A stretch of DNA of 64,000 bases from Halobacillus halophilus (GTDB taxonomy: Bacteria; Bacillota; Bacilli; Bacillales; Halobacillaceae), in the NCBI RefSeq assembly GCF_020171985.1, contig NZ_JAIVAL010000004.1, forward strand, positions 219,856 through 283,855, written 5' to 3'. Below the pieces are notes generated by a model. It saw nothing but the letters and a program-made list of their open reading frames with translations. It did no database searches and was not told the DNA's origin. Positions 61,150 through 64,000 of the stretch are shown piece by piece. The position numbers and the translations under genes are program-made. Each line of letters opens with the position of its first letter. The first letter of the stretch is position 1.

Positions 61150-62739
61150 ATGGATAAACAACAATGGACAAAGCCCCAGCCAATGTGGATGGAAGATACA
61201 TCACTGCCTTCGTTCGATGAATTAAAAGAAGATACGTCTACAGATGTCGCTGTTATTGGCGGAGGCATTACTGGAATTACAACAGCTTATTTATTAGCTA
61301 AACAAGGGAAGCAAGTTATATTACTCGATTCTGATCACTTATTAAATGGAACAACAGGCCACACCACAGCTAAAGTAACCGCTCAGCATGGGTTAATATA
61401 TTATGAATTAATGAAGCATTTCGGCAGTGAGGAAGCCTCTCTATACTATCAAGCTCAGATGAACGCATTTTCCTTAATTGAAGAATTGATTCAAAAATAT
61501 GACATCTCCTGTGATTGGAAAAAAGAAGACGCGCTATTATATGCTACTACTCATAAGGGAGCACTTAAGCTTGATCAGGAATACGAAGCTTACAGAAAAA
61601 TTGGTATTGAAGGATCCCTAATTGAATCCCTTCCTTTTGATGTTGAAGCAAAAAAAGCGCTTGTTATGCATAATCAGGCGCGCTTTCACCCTCTAAAATA
61701 CTTATCCGCTTTAGTAGATGAGTTTATCAAGATGGGTGGAGAAATCTACGAAAATACAAAAGCCACTGATCTTAAAGAAGGATCCAAGCTTGAAATATAC
61801 ACGGGGTCTGGGGCAACCGTTACCTGTGATAAAGCCGTATCCTGCAGTCACTTCCCTTTCTACGACGGAAAAGGATTTTATTTCAGCCGAATGTACGCAG
61901 AACGTTCTTACCTTATGGCTATTGAACCCGAACGTGAAATACCTGATGGCATGTATCTTTCTGTTGATGAACCAAAACGCACCATTCGTACAGCAGAATA
62001 CAACGGCAAACCCATTTTGCTTGTCGGAGGAGAAAGCCACAAAACAGGAATGGGAGTAAATACATCCTTTCACTATAATGCGATTGAGGAATTTGCTGCT
62101 CAAACCTTTGGAATTAAGAAGAAATTATTCCAATGGTCTGCCCAGGATTTGACGACGCTTGATAAAGTTCCTTATATTGGACCAATCACTCGGCGGAACG
62201 ATCGTGTTTTTATAGCTACCGGGTTTAGAAAATGGGGCATGACGAATGGAACCCTTGCCGCTCAGCTTATTTCTCAATCTGTTGCAGGAGAGGATTCGCT
62301 TTTTCACTCTTTGTTCAAACCATCCCGGTTTAAAACGGATCCTAGTATGAAACAATTTCTTTCCCAAAATTTTGATGTCGCTGTTCATCTGGTAGAAGGA
62401 AAACTTGAGCTTGTCGCAGACCGTCCTCAAAATTTGAAAAAAGGTGAAGGATTAGTTGTGCAATGGAAAGGCGAGCGAGCGGGAGCTTTTAAAGATGAAG
62501 AAGATCAAATACACCTTCTGGATACTACCTGCACACACATGGGGTGCGAAGTGGAATGGAATGATGCGGAACGTACTTGGGACTGTCCGTGCCACGGTTC
62601 GAGGTTCTCGTTTGATGGTACAGTTGTAGAAGGCCCGGCTGACCAGCCACTTATGAAGATCGCTTTTCCTTACCCTGAACAACAGCAAATCACATCTGAT
62701 GAGATAAATGCAGAAGAAGAACAACCGGATCAGCTATAA
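61150..62739 (+). CDS. FAD oxidoreductase with C-terminal Rieske domain (YhfW family)
   Basis: A 529-residue protein. An N-terminal DAO-type flavin fold begins DVAVIGGGITGITTAYLL. The C-terminal Rieske [2Fe-2S] site has CTHMGC (Cys461, His463) and CPCHGS (Cys479, His482). The fusion suits electron transfer from an amine or sugar substrate via FAD to iron-sulfur, but the substrate is unknown. ATG at 61150 follows AGGAGGG; the in-frame ATG at 61099 lacks an RBS. A terminator hairpin follows. Confidence 0.9.
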   Translation: MDKQQWTKPQPMWMEDTSLPSFDELKEDTSTDVAVIGGGITGITTAYLLAKQGKQVILLDSDHLLNGTTGHTTAKVTAQHGLIYYELMKHFGSEEASLYYQAQMNAFSLIEELIQKYDISCDWKKEDALLYATTHKGALKLDQEYEAYRKIGIEGSLIESLPFDVEAKKALVMHNQARFHPLKYLSALVDEFIKMGGEIYENTKATDLKEGSKLEIYTGSGATVTCDKAVSCSHFPFYDGKGFYFSRMYAERSYLMAIEPEREIPDGMYLSVDEPKRTIRTAEYNGKPILLVGGESHKTGMGVNTSFHYNAIEEFAAQTFGIKKKLFQWSAQDLTTLDKVPYIGPITRRNDRVFIATGFRKWGMTNGTLAAQLISQSVAGEDSLFHSLFKPSRFKTDPSMKQFLSQNFDVAVHLVEGKLELVADRPQNLKKGEGLVVQWKGERAGAFKDEEDQIHLLDTTCTHMGCEVEWNDAERTWDCPCHGSRFSFDGTVVEGPADQPLMKIAFPYPEQQQITSDEINAEEEQPDQL

Positions 62740-62742
62740 CGT

Positions 62743-62775
62743 CAAAGCGCTGCCTGAGAATAGGCAGCGCTTTTC
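62743..62775 (+). terminator. Terminator of the YhfW-like gene
   Basis: AAAGCGCTGCCT pairs with AGGCAGCGCTTT, followed by T-rich sequence. Confidence 0.85.
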
Positions 62776-62865
62776 TATTTTTCCAGCATAAAGGGTGATA
62801 TACTATACGAGTTGGAAAAGTTTATCAATTCCGCCTGGAATACTCACAGAAAGGATCAATTCTGT

Positions 62866-63771
62866 ATGATCAGCGATCAAAAATTAGGAATTATTTATAC
62901 AGCAGGTGCTTATATTTTATGGGGGTTCCTCCCCGTCTACTGGAAACTGATTCAACAGATTCCAGCCTTTGAGATTCTTGCCCACAGGATTGTATGGTCT
63001 TTTGTTTTTATGGCATTTTTAGTTATCGTCATAAATAAATGGAAGCCATTTATGAAAGAGCTTCGTGCCATCGTAAATAATAAAATCCGTTTAATTGGTA
63101 TAACACTCGCTTCCATAACCATCAGCATAAATTGGGTCACCTACATATGGGCAGTAAATACCGATCATGTCGTTGAAGCCAGTCTCGGTTATTATATTAA
63201 TCCGCTTGTCAGCATTCTTCTCGGAATGATTGTATTAAAAGAGACCTTTTCAAGAGCTCAATGGCTTGCTTTCTTTCTTGCTGGATGCGGTGTATTGTTT
63301 ATGACCATTAACTTTGGTTCTGTGCCCTGGATTGCACTACTGCTTGCCTTCAGTTTTGGTTCTTACGGGTTACTAAAAAAGCTGGTACCTCTTAACGCTA
63401 TGTATGGATTAACCATTGAAACGCTTATTGTGTCACCTGTTGCGCTTATCTATCTCTTAGGTCAGCAAAGCGGTCATTGGATGCAGATAGACTGGCTTTC
63501 TCTTACTACAGTCCTTGTCTTCGGAGCTGGAATTGTCACCGCAATCCCTTTGTTACTGTTCTCGGCAGGAGCCAAGCGGATTCCGCTTTCCATGGTTGGT
63601 TTTCTGCAGTATTTTGCCCCGACCATCATGCTGATTATTGGGGTTTTTCTATACAACGAGCCATTTACAGAAGTTCATGCTATATCGTTCACCCTTATAT
63701 GGGCCGGTCTTGCCGTTTACACCGTAACTCGAATGAAACGTCTAAAAAAATATGAAGCAAAAGCGAGTTAG
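62866..63771 (+). CDS. rarD: EamA-family permease RarD
   Basis: A 301-residue, ten-helix drug/metabolite transporter. The RarD signature starts AYILWGFLPVYWKLI, and WVTYIWAVNTDHVVEASLGYY lies near residue 90. Paired EamA repeats fill the sequence. Substrate is uncertain; RarD was first linked to chloramphenicol tolerance. ATG at 62866 lies ten bases after AAAGGA; an in-frame TTG at 62812 has no RBS. Confidence 0.92.
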   Translation: MISDQKLGIIYTAGAYILWGFLPVYWKLIQQIPAFEILAHRIVWSFVFMAFLVIVINKWKPFMKELRAIVNNKIRLIGITLASITISINWVTYIWAVNTDHVVEASLGYYINPLVSILLGMIVLKETFSRAQWLAFFLAGCGVLFMTINFGSVPWIALLLAFSFGSYGLLKKLVPLNAMYGLTIETLIVSPVALIYLLGQQSGHWMQIDWLSLTTVLVFGAGIVTAIPLLLFSAGAKRIPLSMVGFLQYFAPTIMLIIGVFLYNEPFTEVHAISFTLIWAGLAVYTVTRMKRLKKYEAKAS

Positions 63772-63826
63772 TGAAAGGCTTTGTTATAGTCTATTGTTGA
63801 TTTTTCATAACGCTTATTACGCAATA

Positions 63827-64000
63827 GGGCCGGTTTGTTGAAGACTCAGTTTCGAGATATTGTGTGGAGAAAGGGGCTCCAGGGAACGGCTCGCTTTCCG
63901 CGGGCATGTGCTGAGCTTCCTCGGGCTTAACAGCCCTGCGGGATCTCACCGATCATGTTCATCCCGCAGGAGTCTTCACCGTTCCCTTCCGCCCCTTTAC
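63827..64000. repeat. Mosaic intergenic repeat, copy E (cut by window edge)
   Basis: Begins GGGCCGGTTTGTTGAAGACT and continues TCAGTTTCGAGATA, then carries the TGCTGAGCTTCCTCGGGCTT and GATCATGTTCATCCC module shared with copy C. The element continues beyond the window. Confidence 0.78.

Overview
The window looks like a chromosome segment of a moderately halophilic, endospore-forming member of the Bacillaceae, most like Halobacillus or a close relative. The evidence is spore coat/exosporium genes, low-to-medium GC, AGGAGG-type ribosome binding sites with many TTG/GTG starts, B. subtilis-type regulators (LexA, Fur, CcpA, CssRS, NiaR) and several osmolyte/ion transporters (BCCT, TRAP, CPA1 antiporter). 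About 55 protein genes are supported. No rRNA, tRNA, CRISPR array, prophage or transposase gene was seen.

Layout. 0-5.1 kb is a spore-surface block: a truncated low-complexity gene at the left edge, two paralogous SPOCS-domain (CsxC-like) genes, a chromosomal ParM-like actin gene with a small partner, and a CotY/CotZ-type coat gene. 5.2-12.6 kb holds an SOS-controlled Y-family polymerase, a GH13 alpha-glucosidase behind LacI-type operators, an OsmC protein, a terpene-cyclase-fold protein, a GNAT/membrane-protein/SE1561 operon and a TerC protein with a long leader. 12.8-23.1 kb carries peptidase T, an AI-2E-type permease, an MFS transporter, a TRAP operon (Q-M-P order), a GNAT protein, a small coiled-coil protein and a CPA1 antiporter. 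24-37.5 kb has brnQ, the transglutaminase/alpha-E/ATP-grasp operon, a quinone-type oxidoreductase, recQ-kynU-kynB, a BCCT carrier, a zinc ribbon and a CrtI-like oxidoreductase. 37.9-51.7 kb has an M29 aminopeptidase, the ABC-F protein YfmR, an alanine symporter, a Fur-controlled ferric iron ABC operon, an acyl-CoA thioesterase, the cssRS/htrB secretion-stress locus and an HTH-less BmrR-like protein. 52.5-63.8 kb has cardiolipin synthase, NiaR, a sucrose module (scrB, fructokinase, PTS IIA), methionine gamma-lyase with a cre site, an EAL-HDOD protein, a Rieske oxidoreductase and RarD.

Five copies of one mosaic repeat family (23.3, 37.6, 51.9, 58.0 and 63.8 kb) fill the largest gene-free gaps. 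They share terminal inverted repeats and swap internal modules, and are the main mobile-looking DNA here.

Regulation is unusually readable: a LexA box, two LacI-type operators, two Fur boxes, one perfect cre, candidate sigma-K -10 boxes in the coat block, 10-bp-phased repeats before htrB, and about 20 hairpin terminators that set operon limits. The most interesting items are the ParM-like cytoskeletal pair inside the spore-surface block, the modular repeats, the apparently ATT-started TRAP lipoprotein, the compensated double frameshift in the iron ABC ATPase, and a structured RNA candidate behind htrB.
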